Assembly: GCF_048265165.1 (NCBI RefSeq)
Contig: NZ_JBLXCD010000002.1
Span: 496,001-560,000 of the forward strand
Reading direction: 5' to 3'
Origin: Oceanospirillum sp048265165
GTDB taxonomy: Bacteria > Pseudomonadota > Gammaproteobacteria > Pseudomonadales > Halomonadaceae
Length of the DNA stretch: 64,000 bases
Numbering within the stretch: position 1 is the first letter of the stretch; each line of letters starts with the position of its first letter. Both the position numbers and the translations under genes were made by a program. This document shows, piece by piece, positions 33,441-42,480 of this stretch. Under the pieces are notes generated by a model that saw only the letters and a program-made list of their open reading frames with translations, did no database searches and was not told the DNA's origin.

Positions 33441-34751
33441 TTACAACCGGCTTTTCAGACTACTGACTGTAGTCACCACTTCCTGGGCGCCTGCCTGCAT
33501 CTCTGCCATCGCTTTGCCCGCTTTCTGGGATAGCTCACCGGCCTCTGACACCTTCTCCAGGCTTTGTTCTATAAGACTGACCGCTTGCTCTGTCAGCTGT
33601 CTGTTGCGCCCCACTACGTCAATAATTTCCCGTGTTGCCTCACTTGTCCTCAAGGCAAGCTTGCGTACTTCATCGGCAACAACCGCAAAGCCTCTGCCTT
33701 GCTCACCAGCTCGGGCAGCTTCAATGGCAGCATTCAGAGCCAATAGATTCGTCTGCTCTGCAATGCCCTGAATACCACTGACCAATGCAGACACCTGCTC
33801 AGACTGCGCATTCAGATCAAAGACTCCCTGGCTTGCCTGAACCATCTGCTCTGAAAGCGACGTCATGGTCTCAATTGTATTCTCAATAAGCTCAAGACCT
33901 GCTGAGGCATCAGCATCCGTTTTTTGTGAAATTTCATAAGCTACGTCAGACGTTTCAGCAATCGCAAATTCATGCTGCATTCTTTCGGTGATATCGGTAG
34001 CAAATTTAACAACCTTGTACAGCTCACCATTATCATCGTGGATCGGGTTGTAGCTGGCCTCCAGCCAAATCTCACGCCCTAGGTGATCCAGACGCTTGAA
34101 GCGGCCTGAAACATATTCACCCTGTCCCAGTCTCTGCCAAAACATCCTGTATTCTTCACTGGCCGCTTCTTGTGGATCACAAAAAATCTTATGATGTTGA
34201 CCGACGATCTGGTCTTTCTTGTATCCAATAGCTGCCAGAAAATTATCATTGGCCGTCAGAATTTCACCTTGCGGAGTAAATTCAATGACTGCCATAGACC
34301 GGTGCAAAGCCAATAGCAGATCACTTTCCTGCCGGGAACGCGTGATGGTTCGGGTCAGCTCCACAGCAAGCACACGGCTTTCAGGCTCACCTTCACTGGA
34401 CTTAGCCCGGTACATGATCAACCGATACCAGCCATCACTACCATCGGCCTTGCGCAGACGCATCGCTCCATGCCAGTGTTTACCCGACCGGATCGCATCC
34501 AGTAATAACTGCTGATGTCGGTTATCTTGGTGAACAGGCCGTAGGTAACGCTCTATAGAAGAACCGATCAACTGCTCCCTGTCATAGCCGGCTGATGCCA
34601 GAAAGTCAGCATCTGCATCACGAAAATGCCCTGAACGGTCGAGAGAAAACCAAAGCATCTCCTGACGAAGGGTTTCTTTCATCCCACGATAAAAAGCCAA
34701 CTCTTCTTCAAGTTCGTTGATGCGTGCTTTGTCACGCCTTCCAGTAAACAT
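33441..34751 (-). CDS. Soluble PAS-PAS methyl-accepting chemotaxis protein (BdlA-like)
   Basis: 436 residues with no membrane segment. A short coiled coil (RDKARINELEEELAFYRGMKE), PAS 1 at about 30-140, PAS 2 at about 150-265 with YVSGRFKRLDHLGREIWLEASYNPI, then a compact signalling domain whose hairpin tip reads GIQGIAEQTNLLALNAAIEAARAGEQGRGFAVVADEVRKLA. It has the plan of Pseudomonas BdlA, which controls biofilm dispersal through c-di-GMP enzymes. It ends soon after the tip helix pair, so it lacks a long methylation-rich C-terminus. Cytoplasmic energy or redox sensor is likely. Confidence 0.85.
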   Translation of the reverse strand: MFTGRRDKARINELEEELAFYRGMKETLRQEMLWFSLDRSGHFRDADADFLASAGYDREQLIGSSIERYLRPVHQDNRHQQLLLDAIRSGKHWHGAMRLRKADGSDGWYRLIMYRAKSSEGEPESRVLAVELTRTITRSRQESDLLLALHRSMAVIEFTPQGEILTANDNFLAAIGYKKDQIVGQHHKIFCDPQEAASEEYRMFWQRLGQGEYVSGRFKRLDHLGREIWLEASYNPIHDDNGELYKVVKFATDITERMQHEFAIAETSDVAYEISQKTDADASAGLELIENTIETMTSLSEQMVQASQGVFDLNAQSEQVSALVSGIQGIAEQTNLLALNAAIEAARAGEQGRGFAVVADEVRKLALRTSEATREIIDVVGRNRQLTEQAVSLIEQSLEKVSEAGELSQKAGKAMAEMQAGAQEVVTTVSSLKSRL

Positions 34752-34813
34752 ATCAGGACACCCTTTGGATAATAGATTAACAGCACAGGCTGCTTTGTTT
34801 ATGTCGAACTAAC

Positions 34814-35689
34814 TTAAGATCCGGATTTAATCTTGGCTTTCACAGCCTGCAGAGCATCCCAATAACCTTCCCGGTATGTCGGATAGGTAAACTGATAACC
34901 GGTACTCAACAACAGACGGTTATCACAAATTTTACTGGTACGACGGCGGGTTGGTGACTCGACTACTTCAGTTGGCGTCACCTGAAGCACCTCTGCCATC
35001 CAGCTCATCACCTCAAACAGCGGCACAGAACCCTGGTCCGTTGCCAGATAAATCGGCTCCGGCGTTTTACCAGACTCAACCATCGCAACCAGATGAGCTA
35101 AAACGCCGGCACAGTCATCACTATGAATACGGTTGGTATATTTTACTGGCACCTCAGGTGCAATACGTCCCTGGCATGCCTGTCGGATCAACATGTCACG
35201 CCCCGGGCCATAAATACCGGAGAAGCGAACACAGCTATGATTCAAGCCACTGCTGCGTAAAGCTTCTTCTGCCTTCAACATAATACTCCCAGCAAACCCT
35301 GATGGATTCGGCTGAATGGTTTCATCAACCATTTCCCCTTCCGTCTGCCCATACACACTGGAGCTGGATACAAACAGGATATGCCTGGGCGTATGCTTGC
35401 TCTTTTTCAACCAATGCAGCATCTGCTGCACACCCTCCAGATAGGCACTCTGATAAAATGCTTCCGAGAAACCACCTGCGGCCACAGAATAGATGATGTA
35501 ATCAGGCTTTAGGGTCAGTGCCTGCCAGGAATCAGGATCAGCAACATCCAGCGTGACGGGTTGCACCTCTTCCGGTAAATTTTGCGGATTACGACGTGCG
35601 CCATAGACCTGATAATTTTCTGTCAGCAATCGGGCGGTACGACTGCCGATATCTCCGCACCCTACAATCAAAATCTCCTGAGCACTCAT
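34814..35689 (-). CDS. YeeZ-like NAD(P)-dependent epimerase/SDR protein
   Basis: 291 residues, extended short-chain dehydrogenase fold. Nucleotide-binding ILIVGCGDIGSRTARLL at 5-21; SSSSVYGQTEG with the Tyr of the active site; RFSGIYGPGRDML; TNRIHSDDCAGVL. The catalytic YxxxK lysine is not obvious (YGQTE), as in YeeZ-type members, so the reaction is unknown. Convergent toward the chemoreceptor gene and divergent from recG. Confidence 0.85.
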   Translation of the reverse strand: MSAQEILIVGCGDIGSRTARLLTENYQVYGARRNPQNLPEEVQPVTLDVADPDSWQALTLKPDYIIYSVAAGGFSEAFYQSAYLEGVQQMLHWLKKSKHTPRHILFVSSSSVYGQTEGEMVDETIQPNPSGFAGSIMLKAEEALRSSGLNHSCVRFSGIYGPGRDMLIRQACQGRIAPEVPVKYTNRIHSDDCAGVLAHLVAMVESGKTPEPIYLATDQGSVPLFEVMSWMAEVLQVTPTEVVESPTRRRTSKICDNRLLLSTGYQFTYPTYREGYWDALQAVKAKIKSGS

Positions 35690-35863
35690 CTTTCTTATCT
35701 CCCTGGGAATCTCTATTATCTGATGTATCCGGCACCGAATGGACAGGCCCGCACGTATCCTTAAGCTGTATTGATGCAGCGTCAGTCATCATACAAGTAA
35801 AGCGTGCTGCTAAACTACCGTCAGTCATCGCTGGGGTCTCTTATAAATACAGATGGACAGGAT

Positions 35864-37987
35864 ATGCCAACAACGCCAGTAGCCAACCAGGCCAGCAGCC
35901 CTAAAAAAACCGGTCTGGGTTCGGATCAGATCTCTCAACCCGTCACTATTCTGAAGGGTGTTGGGGCGGCATTGGCGGAGAAACTGGCAAAACTTCACAT
36001 TTCCACCATTGAAGACCTTCTGTTTCACCTTCCGTTACGGTATCAGGATCGCACCCGGATCACGCCAATGGGAGCTATTCGCCGGGGCGACGAAGTCGTT
36101 GTGGTTGGTCAGGTTGCTCTGGCTGATGTCACAAAAGGAAGGCGACGGGCTTTGATTGTGCGACTGAGTGATGGCACCGGCAGCATTACTCTGCGCTTCT
36201 TTCATTTTAATATGACGCAGAAGAATCAGTTCCGGAAAGGCGTTCTGGTGCGCTGTTACGGTGAAGCACGGCCCGGTGCCAGCGGGCTGGAGTTGTACCA
36301 TCCAGAGTATAGCCTTGTATCTCAGGATCAGACGATACCCGTTGACGACCACCTGACCCCTATCTACCCACTGACGGATGGCCTGACGCAAAATCGCTTA
36401 CGCCAACTTATTCAGCTTGCTCTGGCGGAGCTGAAAAAAACAGAAGTGATCGACTGGCTGCCAAAAAGTTTGTTTCCCGACCTACCATCACTGAAAGAAT
36501 CCCTGCAACTGTTACACGAGCCACCACCGGATGCACCGATTGACGAGCTGACACATTACAAACACCCGAGTCAGCACCGGCTGATTATGGAGGAGCTGAT
36601 TGCCCAACAACTAAGCCTTTTAAAACTGCGACAACAGCACAAACACCATCAGGCTCCGATATTTAAAGCTACAGGCCAACTAGGCCAGCAGCTGTTAGCT
36701 CAACTGCCTTTTCCACTGACGGGTGCCCAGAACCGGGTCGTCGGCGAAATTACACAGGATATTCAGCAACCCAGCCCTATGCTACGTCTTGTGCAGGGTG
36801 ATGTAGGTGCCGGTAAAACCCTGGTTGCCGCGATGGCGGCCCTGCAAGCCATTGAGGCGGGTTATCAGGTAGCGGTGATGGCTCCTACAGAGATTCTCGC
36901 TGAGCAGCACTACAGTAACTTCAGGCAGTGGTTCACCCCTCTTGGTCTGGATGTGGCCTGGATGGCAGGTAAACTCAAAGGAAAAGCGCGACAAGCTCAG
37001 CTGGAACTGATCGCCGCCGGAGCTCCTATGGTTGTCGGAACCCATGCGCTGTTTCAGGAAAGTGTCGAATTCAGCAAGCTGGGGCTGATTGTCGTCGATG
37101 AGCAACATAGATTTGGTGTCCATCAGCGCTTGAGTCTGCGGGAGAAAGGCCAGAAAGGTGACCTTTACCCCCATCAGCTGATTATGACCGCGACCCCCAT
37201 TCCCCGAACACTGGCAATGAGCGCCTATGCGGACCTGGACACCTCCGTTATCGACGAACTGCCACCCGGGCGGACACCGATAGAAACCGTAGCACTTCCT
37301 GATAGCCGACGGGATGAGATTATTGAGCGTATCGCAACAGCTTGCTATCAGGGCAAACAAGCCTATTGGGTTTGCACTCTGATTGAGGATTCTGAAGCGC
37401 TGCAGTGTCAGGCAGCAGAAACCACCTTTGAAGACCTCAGCATCCGGCTCAAAGGGCTGAATATCGGCCTGATACACGGCCGTATGAAAGCACAGGAAAA
37501 AGCAGAGATCATGGCACGCTTCAAAGCAAACGAACTGCAGCTGCTGGTGGCGACCACGGTTATCGAAGTCGGCGTCGATGTACCCAATGCTACACTCATG
37601 GTCATTGAGAACCCGGAGCGCCTTGGTTTGTCTCAGCTGCATCAGCTAAGGGGAAGGGTTGGCCGGGGAGACCAACAGAGTTACTGTGTTTTACTCTATC
37701 ACAGCCCTCTGTCCCGGAATGGCAAAGCCCGTGTAGCCGTTATGCGGGATACTCAGGATGGTTTTCAGATTGCAGAAAAAGATCTGGAGCTTCGAGGGCC
37801 GGGTGAAGTGCTTGGCACACGCCAAACCGGGCTGGCTCAAATGAAGATCGCAGACCTGGTGCGTGACCAATACCTGTTAGATGAGGTCAATATCGCAGCT
37901 AACCGGCTTCTCCAGCACTATCCTCACCACCTGTCACCCTTGGTCGACCGCTGGCTTGGCAGTGCAGACCAATATGCTCAAGTCTGA
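35864..37987 (+). CDS. recG: ATP-dependent DNA helicase RecG
   Basis: Branch-migration helicase that remodels stalled forks. About 707 residues. Wedge/OB region LKGVGAALAEKLAKLHISTIEDLLFHLPLRYQDRT at the start; Walker A QGDVGAGKT; DEQH box VVDEQHRFGVHQR; motif III TATPIPRTLAMSAYADLD; C-terminal LRGRVGRGDQQSYCVLL and the TRG-type helix LELRGPGEVLGTRQTG. The start is uncertain: ATG 35864 is preceded by GGACAGGAT; the frame is open from a GTG at 35804, which lacks a ribosome site. The N-terminus is about 20 residues longer than E. coli RecG. Confidence 0.96.
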   Translation: MPTTPVANQASSPKKTGLGSDQISQPVTILKGVGAALAEKLAKLHISTIEDLLFHLPLRYQDRTRITPMGAIRRGDEVVVVGQVALADVTKGRRRALIVRLSDGTGSITLRFFHFNMTQKNQFRKGVLVRCYGEARPGASGLELYHPEYSLVSQDQTIPVDDHLTPIYPLTDGLTQNRLRQLIQLALAELKKTEVIDWLPKSLFPDLPSLKESLQLLHEPPPDAPIDELTHYKHPSQHRLIMEELIAQQLSLLKLRQQHKHHQAPIFKATGQLGQQLLAQLPFPLTGAQNRVVGEITQDIQQPSPMLRLVQGDVGAGKTLVAAMAALQAIEAGYQVAVMAPTEILAEQHYSNFRQWFTPLGLDVAWMAGKLKGKARQAQLELIAAGAPMVVGTHALFQESVEFSKLGLIVVDEQHRFGVHQRLSLREKGQKGDLYPHQLIMTATPIPRTLAMSAYADLDTSVIDELPPGRTPIETVALPDSRRDEIIERIATACYQGKQAYWVCTLIEDSEALQCQAAETTFEDLSIRLKGLNIGLIHGRMKAQEKAEIMARFKANELQLLVATTVIEVGVDVPNATLMVIENPERLGLSQLHQLRGRVGRGDQQSYCVLLYHSPLSRNGKARVAVMRDTQDGFQIAEKDLELRGPGEVLGTRQTGLAQMKIADLVRDQYLLDEVNIAANRLLQHYPHHLSPLVDRWLGSADQYAQV

Positions 37988-38028
37988 AGCCTGAAGACCC
38001 CATCAACTATAAAAAAACTTTGAAAATA

Positions 38029-38081
38029 CATGTTCATACGTCATGTTCATATATCTTCTGCTAGGGCATAGTAGGTATAAT
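38029..38081 (+). promoter_or_regulatory. Promoter of the HDOD gene with tandem CATGTTCATA repeats
   Basis: CATGTTCATA occurs at 38029-38038 and again at 38042-38051, 13 bases apart. A consensus -10 box TATAAT is at 38076-38081. The second repeat covers the place of the -35 element (no good TTGACA), which is what an activator-dependent or repressed promoter would look like. The regulator is unknown. Confidence 0.55.
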
Positions 38082-38096
38082 TACAGGAGTTTTTAG

Positions 38097-39506
38097 TTGG
38101 AGATGACAATGTCCTTTAAAGGATTAGTACTGGCGCTTCAGGAAGCTTTATCTCAGTCCGTTTCACCGGATAATTTTCCCGAACTGCTGAAAAACCGCCT
38201 TGTACCACGCAACCGTGCAACCGCCAGGCAGCTAATACGCTCCTCCGTTCTGGAAGGTTCCGATGGTGTGCGCCATTTGCTGGCTTTTCCGGCTCATTGT
38301 CTGTTGGATATGAAACTTTATCAGGGATATCAGGCGATCTCTCCTAATGCCAAACAGTCTCTGCTAAAACGCAAAAAAATTCAGTCCGTCCCGGCTTTAC
38401 CTGAAGTGATTGACTATAACCTCATTGTTGATAGCCGCTGCTTTGATCCCGAAATTATCTTTACAGAATCCGGAGATCCCTCCTGGTTACTTGAGTTCAC
38501 CAGTGAAGAATACAAATCACTGACCGAAGAGTTCAGCAGTGCCAGGATTGAGCAGTTTGCTATTCCTCTGGTTTCAGTTCGTCCCAACCTGACGGCTGTC
38601 GATCAGGATGAAGCCGAAATTAAAACAGCGGTGGAAACCATTACGTCCCGGCGTATACGTACCCGGCTGGCAGAAAGTATTGAGATTCCACCGCTGCCTC
38701 TCAGTGCACACAATATCATTATGCTACGCAATGATGAGAATGCTGATGGTGATGAGCTCGCCTCTATTGTGGAATCTGATCCAAGCCTTGCGTCACAGGT
38801 TATCAGCTGGGCTAACTCTCCCTACTATGGCTTACCCGGACAGATCCATTCCATTCAGGATGCGGTTATTCGCGTGCTTGGTTTTGACCTGACGATGAAT
38901 CTGTCTCTCGGCCTATCCATGGGAAAAAATATTAAAATGCCCAGTGATGGCGTGTTTGGCTATCGGGGCTACTGGCGTGAAGCTGTCATGAAAGCGATGC
39001 TGATGGAGCGCCTGGTGAAACAGATCCCTGCGGACCATCGGCCTGTCATTGGCCTGAGCTACCTTTCAGGTCTGGTGAATAATTTCGGTTATCTGGTCAT
39101 TGCAGAAGTATTTCCGCCTTACTTCTCGCTTTATTGTCGCTATCAGGAGGCCAACCCTCACGTACCGGCAATGTATATCGAGCGCTTTCTTTTTGGTATT
39201 ACCCGTGAGCAGATCGGCAGTTTTCTGTTTCAGACATGGGGGGTTCCCGATGAGGTATGCAGTGCAATCCGACATCTGCATAACCCCGCCTATGAAGGCC
39301 TGCATCACCAGTACGCCAACTTGCTGTATATCGTAAACCAGCTGGTATGTAATGACGGGGAAGTACGCCTTGGCAAGTTACCGGAGACAGTTCTGAACCG
39401 ACTGCACCTGGAGCGCGCCCTAGTTGAGAAAACCATAGACGAAATAAGCGACTTCAACGAAGAACTAAACTCTTTGGCGGAGATGCTGGAAAAAGCCAGC
39501 AAGTAA
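38097..39506 (+). CDS. YbaK-type domain fused to an HDOD domain
   Basis: About 469 residues. Residues 1-165 resemble the YbaK/aminoacyl-tRNA deacylase-associated fold (LIRSSVLEGSDGVRHLLAFPAHCLLDM, IQSVPALPEVIDYN, LLEFTSEEYKSL). Residues 185-400 are an HDOD domain (IEIPPLPLSAHNIIMLRNDENADGDELASIVESDPSLASQVISWANSPYYG), a signalling relative of HD phosphohydrolases that lacks the metal site. TTG at 38097 follows AGGAG at seven bases; ATG at 38103 or 38109 are alternatives, the latter with its own GGAG. A regulatory or c-di-GMP-linked role is inferred from the family only. Confidence 0.82.
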   Translation: MEMTMSFKGLVLALQEALSQSVSPDNFPELLKNRLVPRNRATARQLIRSSVLEGSDGVRHLLAFPAHCLLDMKLYQGYQAISPNAKQSLLKRKKIQSVPALPEVIDYNLIVDSRCFDPEIIFTESGDPSWLLEFTSEEYKSLTEEFSSARIEQFAIPLVSVRPNLTAVDQDEAEIKTAVETITSRRIRTRLAESIEIPPLPLSAHNIIMLRNDENADGDELASIVESDPSLASQVISWANSPYYGLPGQIHSIQDAVIRVLGFDLTMNLSLGLSMGKNIKMPSDGVFGYRGYWREAVMKAMLMERLVKQIPADHRPVIGLSYLSGLVNNFGYLVIAEVFPPYFSLYCRYQEANPHVPAMYIERFLFGITREQIGSFLFQTWGVPDEVCSAIRHLHNPAYEGLHHQYANLLYIVNQLVCNDGEVRLGKLPETVLNRLHLERALVEKTIDEISDFNEELNSLAEMLEKASK

Positions 39507-39580
39507 GGCGCCATCATATAGCATTACAACGCATTTTTGACGCCGACCACCGGAAACAGAATAGCGTTATTCCAGCATTA

Positions 39581-39613
39581 AAAAACCCGCAGTGCTAAAC
39601 ATTGCGGGTTTTT
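39581..39613. terminator. Bidirectional terminator between the HDOD gene and HU
   Basis: AAAAACCCGCA (39581-39591) pairs perfectly with TGCGGGTTTTT (39603-39613). A/T runs lie on both sides of the GC stem, so it can serve both convergent genes. Confidence 0.88.
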
Positions 39614-39633
39614 ATGTGCTCTGAAGCTTAGGC

Positions 39634-39909
39634 TTAGCAGTCAACTGCATCTTTCAGCTTTTTACCCACTTTAAAGCCTACCGTTTTGCTTGCCGGAATA
39701 TCCATCGGCTCGCCAGTCTGAGGGTTTTTACCCTTGCGGGCACTACGCTCACGTACTGAGAAAGTACCAAAACCGATCAGGGAAACCGAGTCACCTTTAG
39801 CAACGGCACCTGTGATCTCATCCAACATCGCATTCAGAACTTCATTTGCTTTGTCTTTAGACAGCTCCGCCTTTTCTGCGATCGCTGCTGCCAGTTCAGG
39901 CTTACGCAT
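39634..39909 (-). CDS. hup: HU-family DNA-binding protein
   Basis: 91 residues, nucleoid protein. MRKPELAAAIAEKAELSKDKA, the DNA-clasping arm GFGTFSVRERSARKGKNPQTGEPMDIPASKTVGFKVGKKLKDAV with the GR/PK-type motif. The distinction between HupA- and HupB-type is not made. It carries an unusual final Cys. Own promoter region of about 125 bases shared with ubiC. Confidence 0.96.
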   Translation of the reverse strand: MRKPELAAAIAEKAELSKDKANEVLNAMLDEITGAVAKGDSVSLIGFGTFSVRERSARKGKNPQTGEPMDIPASKTVGFKVGKKLKDAVDC

Positions 39910-40035
39910 GCGTTATCCTCTTTATTATTACTGTTTAATCCGTATGAACGAAGATATTTAAGCAGCCCCCTATGCGGGATGCAAAGGTTTTTTGCCCTTC
40001 TGTGATAGAATTCACTCTCCTTAAAAGATGGAATA

Positions 40036-40617
40036 ATGAGGCATGTGTTGGATTTGCAGCAACTGACATCCCAACAGGCAGCTTCCCGCTTGGAATGGGG
40101 GAAACTCAACTGGATGCGCCCCCATACGCCGGGACAAGTACAACCCGATGAAGAATGGCTTGATTGGCTCACCGATGCCTCCTCTCTGACCCGTCGGTTG
40201 AGAAAGGTTAGCCAACAGCACTTTCATGTTCAGCTATTGCAACAAAAACTGCTAAAGCCGGCGCTGAATGAGTGCCACCTTCTGGGTATGGCAACGCAGG
40301 AATATGCACTGGTTCGCCAGGTGGTTCTGCATGGCTTCAATCAACCCTGGGTTTTTGCACGTACCGTGATCCCCTTGCCAACCCTGCGTCAGGGTAACCG
40401 GCACCTGATGTTGCTCGGTAATCGCTCTTTAGGTAGCGTATTGTTTAAAAATACCCATACTCAGCGGACTTCTCAGGAGATCACACCGTATCATGCGGAC
40501 TTCTGTACTCCCTTTGTATGGGGCAGGCGTTCGACTTTTGAGATTCGCCAGGCCCCACTTCTGGTGACGGAGTTATTTCTGGAGCCTTTTCGTCAACATC
40601 TACAGCTTCAGTCCTGA
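40036..40617 (+). CDS. ubiC: Chorismate lyase UbiC
   Basis: Converts chorismate to 4-hydroxybenzoate and pyruvate, the first step to ubiquinone. 193 residues: WLTDASSLTRRL, EVCHLLG-like ECHLLGMATQEYALVRQVVLHGFNQPWVFARTVIP and RSLGSVLF are family features, including the Arg and Glu that hold product. The next gene, ubiA, uses its product. Confidence 0.94.
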   Translation: MRHVLDLQQLTSQQAASRLEWGKLNWMRPHTPGQVQPDEEWLDWLTDASSLTRRLRKVSQQHFHVQLLQQKLLKPALNECHLLGMATQEYALVRQVVLHGFNQPWVFARTVIPLPTLRQGNRHLMLLGNRSLGSVLFKNTHTQRTSQEITPYHADFCTPFVWGRRSTFEIRQAPLLVTELFLEPFRQHLQLQS

Positions 40618-40662
40618 ATAAACTGATAAAGAGTCTGATATAAGCCCCGGAGGGGAGTTCTG

Positions 40663-41535
40663 ATGACAACATCTGCATTTACCCGGCAGCTTCCCCATTA
40701 CATCAAGCTGATGCGGGTAGACCGACCCATTGGTACCTATTTACTGCTCTGGCCAACGCTCTGGGCGCTCTGGATTGCAGCAGAAGGTATTCCGGACACA
40801 AATATTCTGATCATCTTTATTTTAGGTGTCATCAGTATGCGGGCTGCGGGCTGTGTCATTAATGACTTTGCCGACAGAAAAATCGATGGCCACGTAGAAC
40901 GCACCAAAGAACGCCCACTGGCAACCGGTGACGTAACAGCCAAAGAGGCGATCGGTCTGTTTGTTTTTCTGGGCCTGGTTTCTTTCGCTCTGGTTCTTAT
41001 GACCAACCCGCTGACCATTCTGCTCTCTCTTGGTGGCATTCTACTGGCCTTTATGTATCCCTTTATGAAGCGCTATACCCACCTGCCTCAGGTCGTTTTA
41101 GGTGCAGCCTTCTCCTGGGCAATACCCATGGCTTATGCCGCACAAACCAATAGCGTTCCTGTGGAAGCCTGGTTACTGTTCGCCGCCAAACTGCTTTGGA
41201 CCGTGGCTTACGATACTCAATACGCTATGGTTGACCGCAACGATGATGTCAAAATCGGTGTCAAATCCACGGCTATTCTTTTTGGAGAGCTGGACCGGCA
41301 TATTATTGCGTTATTGCAGGCTCTTGCAGTGATCGCACTGCTGATTGTAGCCTCATACAAAGGGCTGGGAATCTTCTTCTATCTGGGGCTTGCCGGAGGT
41401 GTGACACTCTTTGTCTACCAGGCCAAACTGATCGCCCATCGCAGACGGGAAGATTGCTTTAAGGCTTTTCTGAACAATCACTGGGTTGGTGTTTTAATTC
41501 TATTGGGTATCGTCGTCGACTATGCTGTGAAATAA
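40663..41535 (+). CDS. ubiA: 4-hydroxybenzoate octaprenyltransferase UbiA
   Basis: 290-residue membrane prenyltransferase with about eight helices. The first Asp-rich motif NDFADRKIDGHVERTKERPLATG and the second DTQYAMVDRNDD bind the Mg-diphosphate of the polyprenyl donor. GGAGGGG precedes the ATG. 45 bases after ubiC; the two are probably one operon. Confidence 0.97.
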   Translation: MTTSAFTRQLPHYIKLMRVDRPIGTYLLLWPTLWALWIAAEGIPDTNILIIFILGVISMRAAGCVINDFADRKIDGHVERTKERPLATGDVTAKEAIGLFVFLGLVSFALVLMTNPLTILLSLGGILLAFMYPFMKRYTHLPQVVLGAAFSWAIPMAYAAQTNSVPVEAWLLFAAKLLWTVAYDTQYAMVDRNDDVKIGVKSTAILFGELDRHIIALLQALAVIALLIVASYKGLGIFFYLGLAGGVTLFVYQAKLIAHRRREDCFKAFLNNHWVGVLILLGIVVDYAVK

Positions 41536-41590
41536 CATCTGTTGCTGGCTTATCTGCTTTAAAACAGAGGAATTTCACACAAACGTCATC

Positions 41591-41608
41591 ATGTCATCTT
41601 ACTGTCAT
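41591..41608 (+). promoter_or_regulatory. Pho box upstream of phoB
   Basis: TGTCAT at 41592 and TGTCAT at 41603 are 11 bases apart, the spacing of the two PhoB half-sites; a third GTCAT lies at 41585. The 18-base site matches CTGTCAT-(A/T)4-CTGTCAT well. It implies autoregulation of phoBR. Confidence 0.85.
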
Positions 41609-41669
41609 ATTTACTCGCTGTAATAATAGCGTTACTGATGACATAACCGACTTAGACGGGAACACGGAA

Positions 41670-42359
41670 ATGACAGGAAAAACCGTCCTGATTGTGGATG
41701 ACGAAGCTCCGATCAGGGAGATGATCGCTGTTGCGCTTGAAATGGCTGACTACGACTGCTTGGAAGCTGAAAATGCACAGCAAGCCCACGCGATGGTAAT
41801 CGATAAACGCCCTGACCTGATTCTTCTGGACTGGATGATGCCGGGCACCAGTGGTGTTGAGCTGGCACGCCGTCTGAAGCGTGACCCGGCCACCGCAGAA
41901 ACGCCTGTTATTATGCTGACGGCTAAAGGTGAAGAAGACAATAAAGTGCAGGGCCTGGAAGCTGGGGCAGATGATTATATCACCAAGCCTTTTTCACCCA
42001 GAGAGCTGGTCGCCCGCCTGAAAGCAGTACTTCGCCGCACAACACCAAAGGGTATTGAAGACCCTGTTGATGTGAACGGACTGGAGCTGGACCCGGCAAG
42101 CCATAGGGTCACCTCTAACGGCGAACCTCTTGAAATAGGGCCAACTGAGTTTCGGCTACTGCAGTTCTTTATGACGCATCAGGAGCGTGCCTACAGCCGT
42201 AACCAATTGCTGGATCAGGTCTGGGGTGGCAATGTCTATGTCGAAGAACGCACCGTGGATGTTCATATCCGCCGACTGCGCAAGGCGCTGGGCGAGAAAC
42301 ACGAACATCTGATCCAGACGGTACGCGGAACAGGTTATCGTTTTTCAGTTAAGATCTGA
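41670..42359 (+). CDS. phoB: Phosphate regulon response regulator PhoB
   Basis: 229 residues, OmpR class. Receiver with VDDEAPIREM, phospho-acceptor Asp54 in LLDWMMPG, conserved Thr in MLTAKGEE and Lys in ITKPFSPREL. Winged-helix DNA-binding domain from about 135 (LEIGPTEFRLLQFFMTH, RTVDVHIRRLRKAL). It activates the pst operon from Pho boxes such as those at 51643 and 52834. Confidence 0.98.
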   Translation: MTGKTVLIVDDEAPIREMIAVALEMADYDCLEAENAQQAHAMVIDKRPDLILLDWMMPGTSGVELARRLKRDPATAETPVIMLTAKGEEDNKVQGLEAGADDYITKPFSPRELVARLKAVLRRTTPKGIEDPVDVNGLELDPASHRVTSNGEPLEIGPTEFRLLQFFMTHQERAYSRNQLLDQVWGGNVYVEERTVDVHIRRLRKALGEKHEHLIQTVRGTGYRFSVKI

Positions 42360-42399
42360 ACCTGGTTAACTGAGCATCATTAAAATAACGGCTGAACCA

Positions 42400-42435
42400 A
42401 AACGGTCTGATCTGCTGCAACAGGTCAGACCGTTT
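42400..42435 (+). terminator. Hairpin between phoB and phoR
   Basis: AAACGGTCTGA (42400-42410) pairs perfectly with TCAGACCGTTT (42425-42435), loop 14 bases. Followed only by a TTT, so it probably lets part of the transcripts through and lowers PhoR relative to PhoB. Confidence 0.6.
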
Positions 42436-42480
42436 ATCCAATCGTTCGGCATCAATGTGCAAAAAGGAAGGTAACCGCTT

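Noticed and set aside
36782..37642. 286-codon open frame antisense to recG
   Set aside because: RecG motifs on the plus strand are unbroken; the antisense product has the Cys/His/Gln-rich composition of a shadow frame.
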